Assembly (NCBI GenBank): GCA_035517495.1
Contig: DATIYT010000059.1
Coordinates: forward strand, 1 to 64,000
Reading direction: 5' to 3'
DNA length: 64,000 nt
Origin: DASZHJ01 sp035517495
GTDB lineage: Bacteria; Pseudomonadota; Alphaproteobacteria; ATCC43930; CGMCC-115725
Under the pieces are notes generated by a model. It was not told the origin of the DNA. It made no database searches and was given only the letters and a program-made list of their open reading frames with translations. Of the stretch, positions 1 through 8,523 are shown piece after piece. A program made the translations under genes and the position numbers. Within the stretch, counting starts at the first letter, position 1. Every line of letters starts with the position of its first letter.

Positions 1-1
1 G

Positions 2-250
2 ACCGCGCCGGCGCTGATGCCCAAGATCGGCAAGATCGCTCTTGCCCATATCGATTGCGACGCATACGAGTCCGTCAAATACGCCTACGAATGCTCGATC
101 CCCTATGTCTTGCCGGGCGGATATGTGGTGTTCGACGACTCAACGACTTCGAGCTGCATCGGCGCCACCCAGGCCGTGGAAGAGTGCGTTATACGGCGCG
201 ATGGCCGGTACTCCGAGCAGATCTTCCCGCATCACGTCTTCCGCGCGTGA
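2..250 (+). CDS. TylF/MycF-type O-methyltransferase, C-terminal part (5' truncated by window)
   Basis: The reading frame is open from base 2, so the gene begins before the window; an internal ATG at 17 is unlikely to be the true start. The visible 80 or so residues carry HIDCDAYES followed by GGYVVFDD, which is the end of the Rossmann-type core in the TylF/MycF macrocin O-methyltransferase family. Members of this family methylate sugar hydroxyls using SAM, often in polysaccharide or antibiotic-sugar pathways. It converges on the next methyltransferase with only four bases between the stop codons. The substrate cannot be told from this fragment, but the neighbours suggest a surface glycan. Confidence 0.7.
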   Translation, partial: TAPALMPKIGKIALAHIDCDAYESVKYAYECSIPYVLPGGYVVFDDSTTSSCIGATQAVEECVIRRDGRYSEQIFPHHVFRA

Positions 251-254
251 GTAA

Positions 255-998
255 TCAGTCTCGCGCCGTCTCGGAAACAAGATATTGGCACCAGCCCGTG
301 TACGACCAGTACGCGAGCGTCATGGATACGGTATCCGGCACTCTGCGAGCGTGGATGGCAAGCTGACGGTCGAAGAACGGCACACGGACGAAACCACGTT
401 CGACGATGACGTGACCGCTGTCACGAAGAACTGAGGCCACATCTTCGGCGTCCGGCGGGGCTCGTTGGTGGGTCATGTCGTCGTGATAGGCGCCAACCAT
501 GACAGTCACGCCTGCCGCAGCGAGCTCGTTCGTGGACGGTAGATGGATGGATTGCGGGTGCGGCCACTCCAGGTAAATGCGGCCTCGCGCCGTCAATCGC
601 GTCGAAGCCCATCGCACAAACGCCAAAGGGTCCTCAATGTGCTCGATAAAATTTGCCGAGAGGATGGCATCGAACTGCATGCCTCCGAATTTTGGAGGCT
701 CGGTGGGCCACCATCCGATTTCGCTGGCGGCGTAGCGATCGAAGCCTTTGCGACGCTCCCCCGCCCAAGCGAACATCTCAATATCGGTTCGCGCCGGCTG
801 GGGCCAATCCCGCAAGATCATGAGCGAGCCATCTCCCGCTCCAACGTCGAGGAGACTGCAGCCCAGAGGCAGCGTCTTGATGAACCGAAATCGCGGCCCA
901 AAAACATGAAAAGCCTCGATTGCGCCTGAAAGGGTCGTCTGCACCGTCTGCGAAGGGTTAGACCACGCCGCGATGTCGGCGCCGGAAATTTTGGGCAT
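255..998 (-). CDS. class I SAM-dependent methyltransferase
   Basis: A protein of about 247 residues from the ATG at 998; a TTG at 1007 would add three residues. It shows SAM motif I as LLDVGAGDGSL near residue 50. The acidic second strand is less clear, and SANFIEHIEDP fits motif IV/post-II. These are features of the Methyltransf_11/23 superfamily. The C-terminal half (HPQSIHLPSTNEL onward) resembles methyltransferases found in O-antigen and capsule clusters. Family membership is visible in the sequence; the acceptor, probably a sugar or polyprenyl-linked glycan, is inferred from the neighbourhood. It lies 41 bp downstream of the 2OG oxygenase on the same strand and may be co-transcribed with it. 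Confidence 0.75.
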   Translation of the reverse strand: MPKISGADIAAWSNPSQTVQTTLSGAIEAFHVFGPRFRFIKTLPLGCSLLDVGAGDGSLMILRDWPQPARTDIEMFAWAGERRKGFDRYAASEIGWWPTEPPKFGGMQFDAILSANFIEHIEDPLAFVRWASTRLTARGRIYLEWPHPQSIHLPSTNELAAAGVTVMVGAYHDDMTHQRAPPDAEDVASVLRDSGHVIVERGFVRVPFFDRQLAIHARRVPDTVSMTLAYWSYTGWCQYLVSETARD

Positions 999-1039
999 CT
1001 TCGTCAATCCATTGGCAGCGCGGAGAGCGGGCGAACGGC

Positions 1040-2332
1040 CTAAAAGAACTGAATATCGTCTAGCAGATAAGCGAGATCCCTCTCGTCCGCGCCGACGCCC
1101 AGCGCCGCCGCGTTGAACGATTTGGCGGCGCGAATTTCGATCCGCAGCGGCGAGGCGTCACATCCCCGATCAACTCGAATCTCGAATTTTCCCGCGGCGA
1201 CGGAGCGCTTCGCCATCGAAGTCCCGTTCACCAAGACCTCGAGTTCGTTGGGCGAGGGGAAATGATCGGGGACCCATCCACGTATGGCAAACCCCCGGCT
1301 CCTGCCGCGTGGCACAGCCGAGAACGCCGCGACATTGGTCGCCCACCCGTCCGGGAACAGGCCCGTGCTCTCGCCGTGGGGTTTGGCGGCACCGGTTACA
1401 GGCGCCTTCGTGTCCTTCAAAAGCTGATTGATGTAGCGCGACTGAGCTTCGGTATCCCTCAGCATTCGCCGTATATGCCCGCCATGGGTTTGGATTTCGC
1501 CCTTGAGCTGTATTTCGAGATCCTGATAGTGCTTGATCCAGCCGTCTCTGCGAACGAGCAGCGTATCGATCGCCTCGATATCGGCGGCGGAGAGCACATG
1601 TCCCGGTCGCAGATAGGGCGGCAGCGGACGCTGAACGTAAAATGTACCGTGTTCCGGCACGATCTCATTTTCAGGCCTGGTACGAGTGTACAGATAGACG
1701 GACAGGCTTTTGCGGGACAGTCGGCGCTTTTCCGGCGGAAGCTCGATTTTGGGAAACCCGTGCCACGAATGCTCATTCGTCTCGAAGATAACCGCGCGAT
1801 TGAACAGCGGCACAAAGGATTTGATCTGATTGGCTTTGGGCTCTCGCGGGTTCGAATGCAACTCGATCGCACCGCCCCATGCCTGATCCCACTCCTTGTT
1901 GAGGTAGACTAGGAGATTGAGGCGCCGGTGGTATCCGTGATCAATGTCGTAATTGAAATCCACATGCGGGTCCAATTCCTGGCCATGTACGTTCTCATGC
2001 GTCCCGCCGCCATACATTCTCGGATCGGCCAAAAGATCGGGAATCCCCGTGATAGCGGACATCGCGACCAAAAACTCCGGCGAGAGCGCGTACTCATAAA
2101 TGCGCGCGTAAAAGGGACTGATGTCCTTCAACGAGGTCACGACGGCCTTCCCGCCCACCGCCCCAAATTCGTTGAGAGCGTTTCGCGCTTCAAAGGGTGG
2201 AAAATCCGTCAACAGGTTTTCAGCGCATTCAGCGTCGAAAAAATTGTCGATACACACATGCTTGAACGGCCCTGCGCCCTGGAAACGGCGACAAAGATCA
2301 GGCGCAATTTTCAAAATCTCGCTATCGATCAT
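1040..2332 (-). CDS. 2OG-Fe(II) oxygenase (prolyl-4-hydroxylase-like) with coiled coil and C-terminal beta-rich domain
   Basis: About 430 residues from the ATG at 2332; a GTG at 2368 would add 12. The N-terminal ~220 residues form a double-stranded beta-helix dioxygenase of the P4Hc type. The iron triad is readable as HVD (H123, D125) and a distal His in SWHGF (H191), with a following basic stretch (RRLSRKS) able to bind 2-oxoglutarate. Residues ~265-310 look like an amphipathic coiled coil. The last ~105 residues (from FPDGWATN to the end) form a separate beta-rich domain with an RGWVPDH...LEVLVNG pattern that I associate with glycosyltransferase-linked proteins in polysaccharide clusters. 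The hydroxylated substrate is unknown; a glycan or lipid carrier is more likely than a protein, given the methyltransferases on both sides. Confidence 0.72.
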   Translation of the reverse strand: MIDSEILKIAPDLCRRFQGAGPFKHVCIDNFFDAECAENLLTDFPPFEARNALNEFGAVGGKAVVTSLKDISPFYARIYEYALSPEFLVAMSAITGIPDLLADPRMYGGGTHENVHGQELDPHVDFNYDIDHGYHRRLNLLVYLNKEWDQAWGGAIELHSNPREPKANQIKSFVPLFNRAVIFETNEHSWHGFPKIELPPEKRRLSRKSLSVYLYTRTRPENEIVPEHGTFYVQRPLPPYLRPGHVLSAADIEAIDTLLVRRDGWIKHYQDLEIQLKGEIQTHGGHIRRMLRDTEAQSRYINQLLKDTKAPVTGAAKPHGESTGLFPDGWATNVAAFSAVPRGRSRGFAIRGWVPDHFPSPNELEVLVNGTSMAKRSVAAGKFEIRVDRGCDASPLRIEIRAAKSFNAAALGVGADERDLAYLLDDIQFF

Positions 2333-2498
2333 AGGTCGTCTCGTTGAAAGCGCTGCGGTTTCCGACACTCAAATGGCAAGTGGATGCAACATAACCAAGA
2401 TTAGCACAAGCCGCCGCTCCATTAACAATGGATTGCTTTCCGCCGGGCAAATTATCGAGCCGCGCCGACCCGAATTGGCGGAAGCCGCGGGCGCAACG

Positions 2499-3650
2499 TT
2501 AGGTTCGGGGATCGCGAAGCGCCTTTGCGGGGCTAATTCCGCGCGAAAACGCGTGCGACCCGGCAGGCCCCGGAGTCATCACCGCCATCATCTGTGTTGG
2601 CTTCAACCGGCCGTTCGCAAAGCCCTCCTCGTCGGCGGCATGCACGCGATCGATAAAATTTCTGTCCCAATCCGCGGTGGCGTCGAAGTTGTGCCCGAAG
2701 CCGCGATCAACGAACGGGGACACGACATTTGCGAAGCCCATGAATAATGAAAAATCGAACCGCTCGATCAGCAGCGGCAGGATGTCTTGCGCGCGGATGC
2801 CCTCAAATCCCTCGACCGAGCAATCCCAATCCATGAAGTCCTGTTCAAGCCGTCTGAGCAGTCGATTGTAGCGGTACGATTCAGGCAGTTCCTGCCAGAA
2901 GTTTTCGAGCACGGCCAAGGCTTCGGGCCAACGCTGGTGCCCGTTGCGGCCGATCATGTCCGCCGCAACGAAGCTTCCGGCGGGCTCAAGGGATGATTTG
3001 ATGCCATCGAACAGGTCTTCGAGATTGACCACATGATGCAGCGAATGGTTGGCCATTACGCTTGTGTATTGTTTGTTCGGTTTCCAGACGTTGAAATCAC
3101 CCTCGCTAAAGATCAAACGATCCGCCACGCCTCCATTCTCGGAGTTGGTCTTGCCACGCGCGAGCATGTGCGGATTGAGTTCAAGGCACTCGAGCGAAAA
3201 CTCCGCCAATCCCTTTCCAACAAGAAGCCGTGCGACCTCGACCTCGAGATCGCAGTTTCCCGATCCGATGCTGATGAATTGCGGTTTTGGATTCCCGCTC
3301 CGTACCGCCGCAGCATAAAGCTCACTCGCGAAGAGGTCCGTCACACCGGAAAATCCGCAATCACAACACATCGGAAACAGAAACTTGTTTGACCAGTAAT
3401 GAAATATTTGCGGCAGGTCGTGCACGTTCTCCACGTCCTTGAATCGCTCAATCTCCTTGGTCATCTTCGATTGGTAACTCTCGAGAGCCGGCGCGTCTTC
3501 AGTGGCCGGTGTCGAATTCGGCTCTGCACTGCATATTGGAGCGGGATCGCAGCGACCGACCCCCATTGAAGCGCGTCCCAGCCACTTGGAGAAAGTGGCT
3601 CGTAATCTCGCCATGATTTGATCGCTCTCGGCGCAGGAAGCTTCCTGCAT
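2499..3650 (-). CDS. class I SAM-dependent methyltransferase with long N-terminal extension
   Basis: About 383 residues from the ATG at 3650; a second in-frame ATG at 3614 is also plausible and neither has a strong ribosome site. The SAM-binding glycine-rich loop reads FISIGSGNCDLEVEVA, followed by an acidic strand end (LECLELNP) and a post-motif strand (VMANHSLHHVVNLEDLFDGI). The last has the SLHH pattern common in methyltransferases of glycan clusters. Before the fold lies HYWSNKFLFP, which recurs in this subfamily, and the C-terminal ~120 residues form a helical cap. It is in the same orientation as the 2OG oxygenase, with a 166-bp gap that contains no gene. Substrate unknown. Confidence 0.7.
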   Translation of the reverse strand: MQEASCAESDQIMARLRATFSKWLGRASMGVGRCDPAPICSAEPNSTPATEDAPALESYQSKMTKEIERFKDVENVHDLPQIFHYWSNKFLFPMCCDCGFSGVTDLFASELYAAAVRSGNPKPQFISIGSGNCDLEVEVARLLVGKGLAEFSLECLELNPHMLARGKTNSENGGVADRLIFSEGDFNVWKPNKQYTSVMANHSLHHVVNLEDLFDGIKSSLEPAGSFVAADMIGRNGHQRWPEALAVLENFWQELPESYRYNRLLRRLEQDFMDWDCSVEGFEGIRAQDILPLLIERFDFSLFMGFANVVSPFVDRGFGHNFDATADWDRNFIDRVHAADEEGFANGRLKPTQMMAVMTPGPAGSHAFSRGISPAKALRDPRT

Positions 3651-3755
3651 CGATGGATACAAGGAACCCTCTCACTGTGCAACGAGGTTATTTCGCTACC
3701 GTTGTGCCCAACCCCCGCCCTGCGGCGAAGTACACGCCAATCCGGGCGAGCAACC

Positions 3756-4330
3756 TACGCGATATTCTCCGCGATCGAGTCAGGTGGCGCTAGATGAGCC
3801 CGCAGGGCCTGGCCATCTTCATGGGACGCATCCCAATGCCTAACCTCGAAATCGGCCTTGGGGCGACTGCCTCGAGCGAGCTGCGTGAGAAGTACTGAAG
3901 ATGCGTCGGAACGTGATTGTACGCGTATTGAGACCAGCCTTCGATGCTTCCGCTCCAATGATGGGGTCGATTCGGCATTGTAAGAAATACGATGCCACTT
4001 GGTTTGAGCAGCCCTCTCAAAACGTCCGAGAAAATTCACCGGCTCGGGAACCAGTGCGAGATAAATCAGCGAGCAATCACATTCCACGAGCCTAAAAATC
4101 GAGTGGGAAAATTCTCCGCTGTGCGTGACAGGCAATTCGCCGATCACACGTCGGTTTGACGATGAGCAGGCGGGCCAATCTCTCTTGAAATGCGCGGGAG
4201 CACGTTCCCGATTTCTTTCAGGCTCCACGCCTCCGGTCGACACAGTGACACCCCCCATGCCGCATCGATCCCTGCGCTGGGGGATCGCGTTCTAAGGACC
4301 CCGCCACGCTTCAGAATAGCGCACGTAATT
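3756..4330 (-). pseudogene. decayed SAM-dependent methyltransferase (frameshifted)
   Basis: No intact ORF covers this region, but three consecutive pieces in different minus-strand frames add up to a methyltransferase. First comes AILKRGG...AGIDAAWGV (about 4330-4240), a remnant of motifs I-II. In another frame follows SLIYLALVPEPVN (about 4070-4035). A frame change near 4030 leads into FSDVLRGLLKPSG then VFLTMPNRPHHW and YNHVPTHLQYFS, the usual post-motif PGG/TMPNRP and HLQYFS block. A second change near 3870 restores the frame for DFEVRHWDASHEDGQAL. At least two compensating frameshifts, plus a lost glycine-rich loop, argue for a pseudogene rather than a single sequencing error. It lies between two intact parts of the glycan island. 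Confidence 0.6.
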
Positions 4331-4550
4331 GCAGACCCTATCTCCTATTGCAGTGTGCTAGTCGTAAGTTTCGCGACAACCAGATAACACGCTGAGCGCG
4401 CGAGCCAGAGTGCTGGCTTGCCCTTGGAAGGGCCGCGACAACTGATCTCGATAGCGGCTGTTTGGCTTGTTTCTCGATAAGCTGGCGTGCTAGAGAGCAC
4501 CTGTCTGTAAGGCCCGTCGATGATTCGCTCAAACAGGGGGAAACCGGGGC

Positions 4551-5312
4551 GTGAAGTTGTCTGTGCTGGTACCCGCTTACAACGAGCGGGACTTGCTCCC
4601 GCGTATCCTCGCCAGGGTTGTCGGGGTACTGCCCAAAGTGCCGAAGCAGATTATCGTCGTCGATGATTGCTCGACGGATGGAACGCGCGCGTGGCTCATG
4701 GAAGTGATCGGCGACCAGCCGCGCGGCGCGCGCCTCGACGCAAATGGCGCCCTCTGCTTCGCCGACATCGATCCAGCCGGGACCGAGGTCATGATCCAGG
4801 CGCTCTACCACGCGCACAATCAGGGGAAAGGCGCGGCCTTGCGCACGGCTTTGCGCGCCGCCGATGGAGACGTACTGGTCATTCAAGACGCCGACTTGGA
4901 ATATGACCCGGCGGATTGGGAGCGTTTTTGGCCGCTGTTCACCGGGAACCACGCCGATGTCGTCTATGGCTCGCGATTTTCATCGCAACCGCACCGCTGC
5001 CTTTATTTCCACCACTATCTCGCCAACTGGGTTATCTCGCTGCTGTTCAGCATTCTCTATAATCAAATCCTCAGCGATCTCGAAGTCTGCTACAAGATGT
5101 TCCGGCGCGAGGTTCGGGATTTACTGACGCTGCGCAGCGACGACTTCGGTTTCGAGATCGAATTTTCCGCGAATATCGCGTGCGCACGAGGACTCAGGAT
5201 ATACGAGCTTGGAATTTCCTATTATGGCCGCACCTATGCCGAGGGAAAAAAAATCAATTGGAAAGATGGCGTGAAGGCCATCTGGTACTTGCTGAGGTTT
5301 CGATTCGCATGA
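4551..5312 (+). CDS. GT2 family glycosyltransferase (dolichyl-phosphate mannosyltransferase-like)
   Basis: 253 residues from a GTG start at 4551 preceded by AGGGGGA at 4534-4540. The GT-A fold is clear: LSVLVPAYNERD at the N-terminus, IIVVDDCSTDGT, then NQGKGAALRTAL and DADLEYDP, the metal-binding DxD-type motif. The length and lack of a C-terminal membrane anchor match the soluble DPM1-like branch, which transfers a sugar from an NDP-sugar to a polyprenyl phosphate on the cytoplasmic face. A ~20-residue insertion (ANGALCFADIDPAG) lies between the two acidic motifs. The stop overlaps the next start (ATGA), so the membrane protein after it is probably co-translated and may handle the lipid-linked sugar. 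Confidence 0.8.
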   Translation: MKLSVLVPAYNERDLLPRILARVVGVLPKVPKQIIVVDDCSTDGTRAWLMEVIGDQPRGARLDANGALCFADIDPAGTEVMIQALYHAHNQGKGAALRTALRAADGDVLVIQDADLEYDPADWERFWPLFTGNHADVVYGSRFSSQPHRCLYFHHYLANWVISLLFSILYNQILSDLEVCYKMFRREVRDLLTLRSDDFGFEIEFSANIACARGLRIYELGISYYGRTYAEGKKINWKDGVKAIWYLLRFRFA

Positions 5313-6325
5313 TCCCACGAGGGGGGCCGAACGAAAGCCGGTGGCGCCGGACGTTCGCTCACCTCGGCCTCGGCCTGCTCGCGGGAACTGCATTTCTGTG
5401 GTTTTCGTTGCGTCATACCGATCCGCGCGCGGTCCTGGCGGTGATGCTTGGAGCCAATGATGCCTGGGCAGCGATCGCTGTGGTCTTCTATGCTTGCACC
5501 CTGGCGCTTCGCCTGGCGCGGTGGAGGCTCCTGCTGTATCAGGGCGCAGCGCTGCCCGTGCGCCGCGTCGGGACGGCGCTTACCGTTGGCTATGGTGCGA
5601 ATTTTCTGCTGCCCGCGCGCCTCGGCGAACTTGTCCGATTGGAGTTGATCCATCGCCTCGCCGGCGTGGCGCGGGTTTCGGCGCTGGCTTCGATTGGCGT
5701 CGAACGCCTATTGGACGGCATCATGGTGGTCGCGGCACTAATCCTCGGATTATGGGGCGCCAACGCACTGAACGGGCGCGGCGGCAGCCTTCTTTTGGTG
5801 GCCTATTCGGGGGCCGCGATTTTCGGCACCGGCATTTTCTTATGGATCGTTCTCCGTGGAAAGTTCGGGGTCCACCTGTTGCGGCGGTGGCCAAGTGTCG
5901 GAGCGAAATTTGATCTGCTGCGTCGCGCGCTGCAGGCGATCAGCGGTCGGCGTCTTGGCGCGGCGGTCCTATTAACGCTCGTCGTCTACGTCGCCGAGGC
6001 GAGTGCGTTTTGGACGATCGCGCGGGCCGTCGGTCCCTTGTTGCGGGTCGATGAATTGCTGGTCGTCATGGGAGCGGCGGCGCTGAGCACATTGCTGCCC
6101 TCGGCCCCCGGATTCGTCGGCAGCTTTCAATTGGCCTTCGTCGTGAGCTTTGCGCTTTTTGATCGGTCGGGAACCGAGGCCGTTGCAACTGCGAGCCTGG
6201 TGCAACTCTTCTTCTTCGCGCCGGTTGCCGCGTGGGCAATCGTTTGGTTTGGATTCCAGAGCATAGGTGGCCTGCGACGCCGAGCGGTGGCCGCCAGCGT
6301 TGAGTCCGAATCTTCGAGCCCATAA
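5309..6325 (+). CDS. lysylphosphatidylglycerol synthase-TM/flippase-like membrane protein (UPF0104 family)
   Basis: About 338 residues from the ATG at 5309, inside the ATGA overlap with the glycosyltransferase; an open frame upstream is not coding. Hydrophobicity suggests about eight membrane segments. The family signature is readable: LRLARWRLLL, then NFLLPARLGELVRLELI (the PxRxGE motif), SIGVERLLDG, and near the end TLLPSAPGFVGSFQ. Proteins of this family (PF03706) occur with DPM1-like glycosyltransferases and are thought to move or present lipid-linked substrates; MprF flippase domains are relatives. The role here, translocating the polyprenyl-linked sugar made by the upstream enzyme, is an inference from gene order. 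Confidence 0.75.
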   Translation: MIPRGGPNESRWRRTFAHLGLGLLAGTAFLWFSLRHTDPRAVLAVMLGANDAWAAIAVVFYACTLALRLARWRLLLYQGAALPVRRVGTALTVGYGANFLLPARLGELVRLELIHRLAGVARVSALASIGVERLLDGIMVVAALILGLWGANALNGRGGSLLLVAYSGAAIFGTGIFLWIVLRGKFGVHLLRRWPSVGAKFDLLRRALQAISGRRLGAAVLLTLVVYVAEASAFWTIARAVGPLLRVDELLVVMGAAALSTLLPSAPGFVGSFQLAFVVSFALFDRSGTEAVATASLVQLFFFAPVAAWAIVWFGFQSIGGLRRRAVAASVESESSSP

Positions 6326-6401
6326 CGAGAGCGTGGCTTGTCGTCGCCGTCTTTCGGGCGCAATACCTTGCAAGAAGCGGCCTTGAGCCCGGAGAGGTGC
6401 G

Positions 6402-8489
6402 ATGGACGGACCGAACGAAACGGTTGACCGGAGGCGATCAGGGACGCCTTCAGGGGCTCCTTCGCTTATGAGCGCTCGGCTTCTCCGACGACTAGGCGCG
6501 GCCACGCTCTGGGCGGTCGCCATAGCCTTGGTCTATATCCTCATCGCAGTCCTTATGATGCCCCGATTTATCAGCGGAGAACTGACCTTCTTCGGCTGCT
6601 GCGATGCCTCGCTCCAGAGCTTTGCGTGGCTCAACAGGGTTGCCGAGGCGGCGCGGCACCACGATCTCGCACTCTGGGATTTCTCCATCTTTGGGGGAAC
6701 TACTCTTGCCGGCGAATTGCAGCCCGGACCATTCTATCCGATCACGATCATCCTCGGACTGCTCGGTGCCAAGTACTTGGTGCTCGCCAACGCATACATC
6801 TATATCCATTTCGCGATCTCGCTTGTGTCGATGCACATCTTTCTACGTGGCGTCGGCGCGTCGCGGCTGGCCGCGGTTGCCGGTGCGACTATCTTTGCTT
6901 TTTGCGGATACGTCGCCCTACAAGCCGCCGCCCAGGCGAATATTTATGCCGGATTGGTCCTGCTCCCTCTCGTCGCGCATTTTTTTGATCGTGCCTGCCA
7001 CGCGGAACGAACCTCTCGGACCTTGGCACTGGCGGGCGGCGCGGGCTTGGTCGGCGCGGCGCAGATTGCGGCGGGGCACTTGCAGCCCTTCATCTACTCA
7101 AGCTATGCCCTCGGAATTTATGCGCTCGTCCTTGCCGCAGCGAACCGAAAGAGCGATTGGCGACGGCCGATCCTGGCTTTGTTGGTAAGTCAAGTGGGCG
7201 CCTTGGCTTTCGCTGCCGTTCCCATTTTTCTATCGACCGAATATCTGATGCGTGCCTACCGATGGAACCAAACAGGGGTTTCAGTTTGGCCGCATGAGGT
7301 GCCGCTCGATACTTGGATAGGCGACCCCGCGTCTCTGCGATGGCATGACCTCTCGACTCTCTTTAACGCACACAGCCAAATCGGCGGCTACTACGCTACC
7401 CTGTTCTTCACGATAACGGGCTTGGTGATCGTTCCCATCACCTTGCTGCGATTGCAGCCGCTCACCCGTTGGCTATGGCTCGTGCTGGTCTTCTCATTAG
7501 TCATCGCGCTCGGTAGCGATCTTGGGCCATTGGCATACGCGACTTATGTGTTGCCGCTTATCGCGCAAACGCGAACACCGGCGCGCGCCCTTTTCCTTTA
7601 CAATTTCGCCGCCGCCGCATTGACGGCGATTGCCATAGATCGTTTACGCGATCTCCTAAAATCACGGCCCGCAATCGTCCGCGAGGGCTTGGCGCTGGTT
7701 CTGCTCTTGTCGATCATATACGAAACGCGGGATTTCTTTACCTCCGAGATCGGAATGCCCGTAACGTTTTCCCAGGAAGCGCACCGCTACTATTTCGAGA
7801 ACGCGGCGCTTAGTACGTTGGAAAAATTGTCGACCGCCGGGCCACTGGTCGATCGCTTTGTCATGGCGATGGACACAGCGCCGGGAGCGATTGTGCCGCC
7901 GAACGCCGGCGATCTATTCCCGGTGCTCGATGTCCTTGGCGCAAGGGTGACGGCCCTGCAATCCTTTTTCGACTTCCTTTCGCAGGACTGGACCTACGCC
8001 ACGTCGCAATCGCTCGACGAATTGGGCGCCCGCTGGGTGCTGTCGGGAAAACCCCTCGATGGGATGGCCTTGGTCGAGCGCGGGGACGGATACTATCTAT
8101 ATGAACGGCCAACTCGGCTTTCGGTGCTTTGGGCAGAGCACGACGGCGTTCGCGAGCGCGTCCCCGTGGAACGCGTCCAATGGCAAGACAATCGGGTAAC
8201 GTTCTGGCTCGGGCCGGATGAGGCGTCGCGCCAGGTTGTCTTCGCACAGCCGGTCTATCCCGGATGGGAAGCGTTCGTCGATCAAAAACCGGCTGCGCTC
8301 GACCGGAAAGATATCTTCATGGCGGTGGATGTTCCCGGCGGAACGCATGAAATCGAGTTCATCTACCGACCTAGGCTCCTGCTGCTGCCGCTGGCCATTA
8401 CTTTGGTCTCATTCACTCTCTGGATTGCGATAATTGCTTGGGATGGAGCATCCCAACGACGAATCACGCGACGCGCGGGTCAGAGTTGA
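6402..8489 (+). CDS. YfhO-like multi-pass membrane protein, probable GT-C glycosyltransferase
   Basis: 695 residues with about a dozen hydrophobic helices. After the first helix comes an exported loop (DASLQSFAWLNRVAEAARHHDLALWD), then FGGTTLAGELQPGPFYP, the pattern seen in the YfhO/PF09586 and GT-C-like group. A soluble segment of ~200 residues near the C-terminus (from ETRDFFTSEIG to the last helix) includes PVYPGWEAFVDQKPAAL, typical of YfhO proteins, which in Firmicutes are implicated in glycosylating lipoteichoic acid. Here it follows the GT2/flippase pair by 76 bp on the same strand, so the three may form a lipid-sugar synthesis, flipping and transfer unit. That functional link is inferred. 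Confidence 0.65.
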   Translation: MDGPNETVDRRRSGTPSGAPSLMSARLLRRLGAATLWAVAIALVYILIAVLMMPRFISGELTFFGCCDASLQSFAWLNRVAEAARHHDLALWDFSIFGGTTLAGELQPGPFYPITIILGLLGAKYLVLANAYIYIHFAISLVSMHIFLRGVGASRLAAVAGATIFAFCGYVALQAAAQANIYAGLVLLPLVAHFFDRACHAERTSRTLALAGGAGLVGAAQIAAGHLQPFIYSSYALGIYALVLAAANRKSDWRRPILALLVSQVGALAFAAVPIFLSTEYLMRAYRWNQTGVSVWPHEVPLDTWIGDPASLRWHDLSTLFNAHSQIGGYYATLFFTITGLVIVPITLLRLQPLTRWLWLVLVFSLVIALGSDLGPLAYATYVLPLIAQTRTPARALFLYNFAAAALTAIAIDRLRDLLKSRPAIVREGLALVLLLSIIYETRDFFTSEIGMPVTFSQEAHRYYFENAALSTLEKLSTAGPLVDRFVMAMDTAPGAIVPPNAGDLFPVLDVLGARVTALQSFFDFLSQDWTYATSQSLDELGARWVLSGKPLDGMALVERGDGYYLYERPTRLSVLWAEHDGVRERVPVERVQWQDNRVTFWLGPDEASRQVVFAQPVYPGWEAFVDQKPAALDRKDIFMAVDVPGGTHEIEFIYRPRLLLLPLAITLVSFTLWIAIIAWDGASQRRITRRAGQS

Positions 8490-8523
8490 TCGCATAGGAG
8501 GAGATTCCCGAGAGTGCCCGCGA

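Noticed and set aside
5180..5308. N-terminal extension of the flippase-like gene
   Set aside because: It would overlap the glycosyltransferase gene by over 130 bp; the ATGA start at 5309 fits the family N-terminus.
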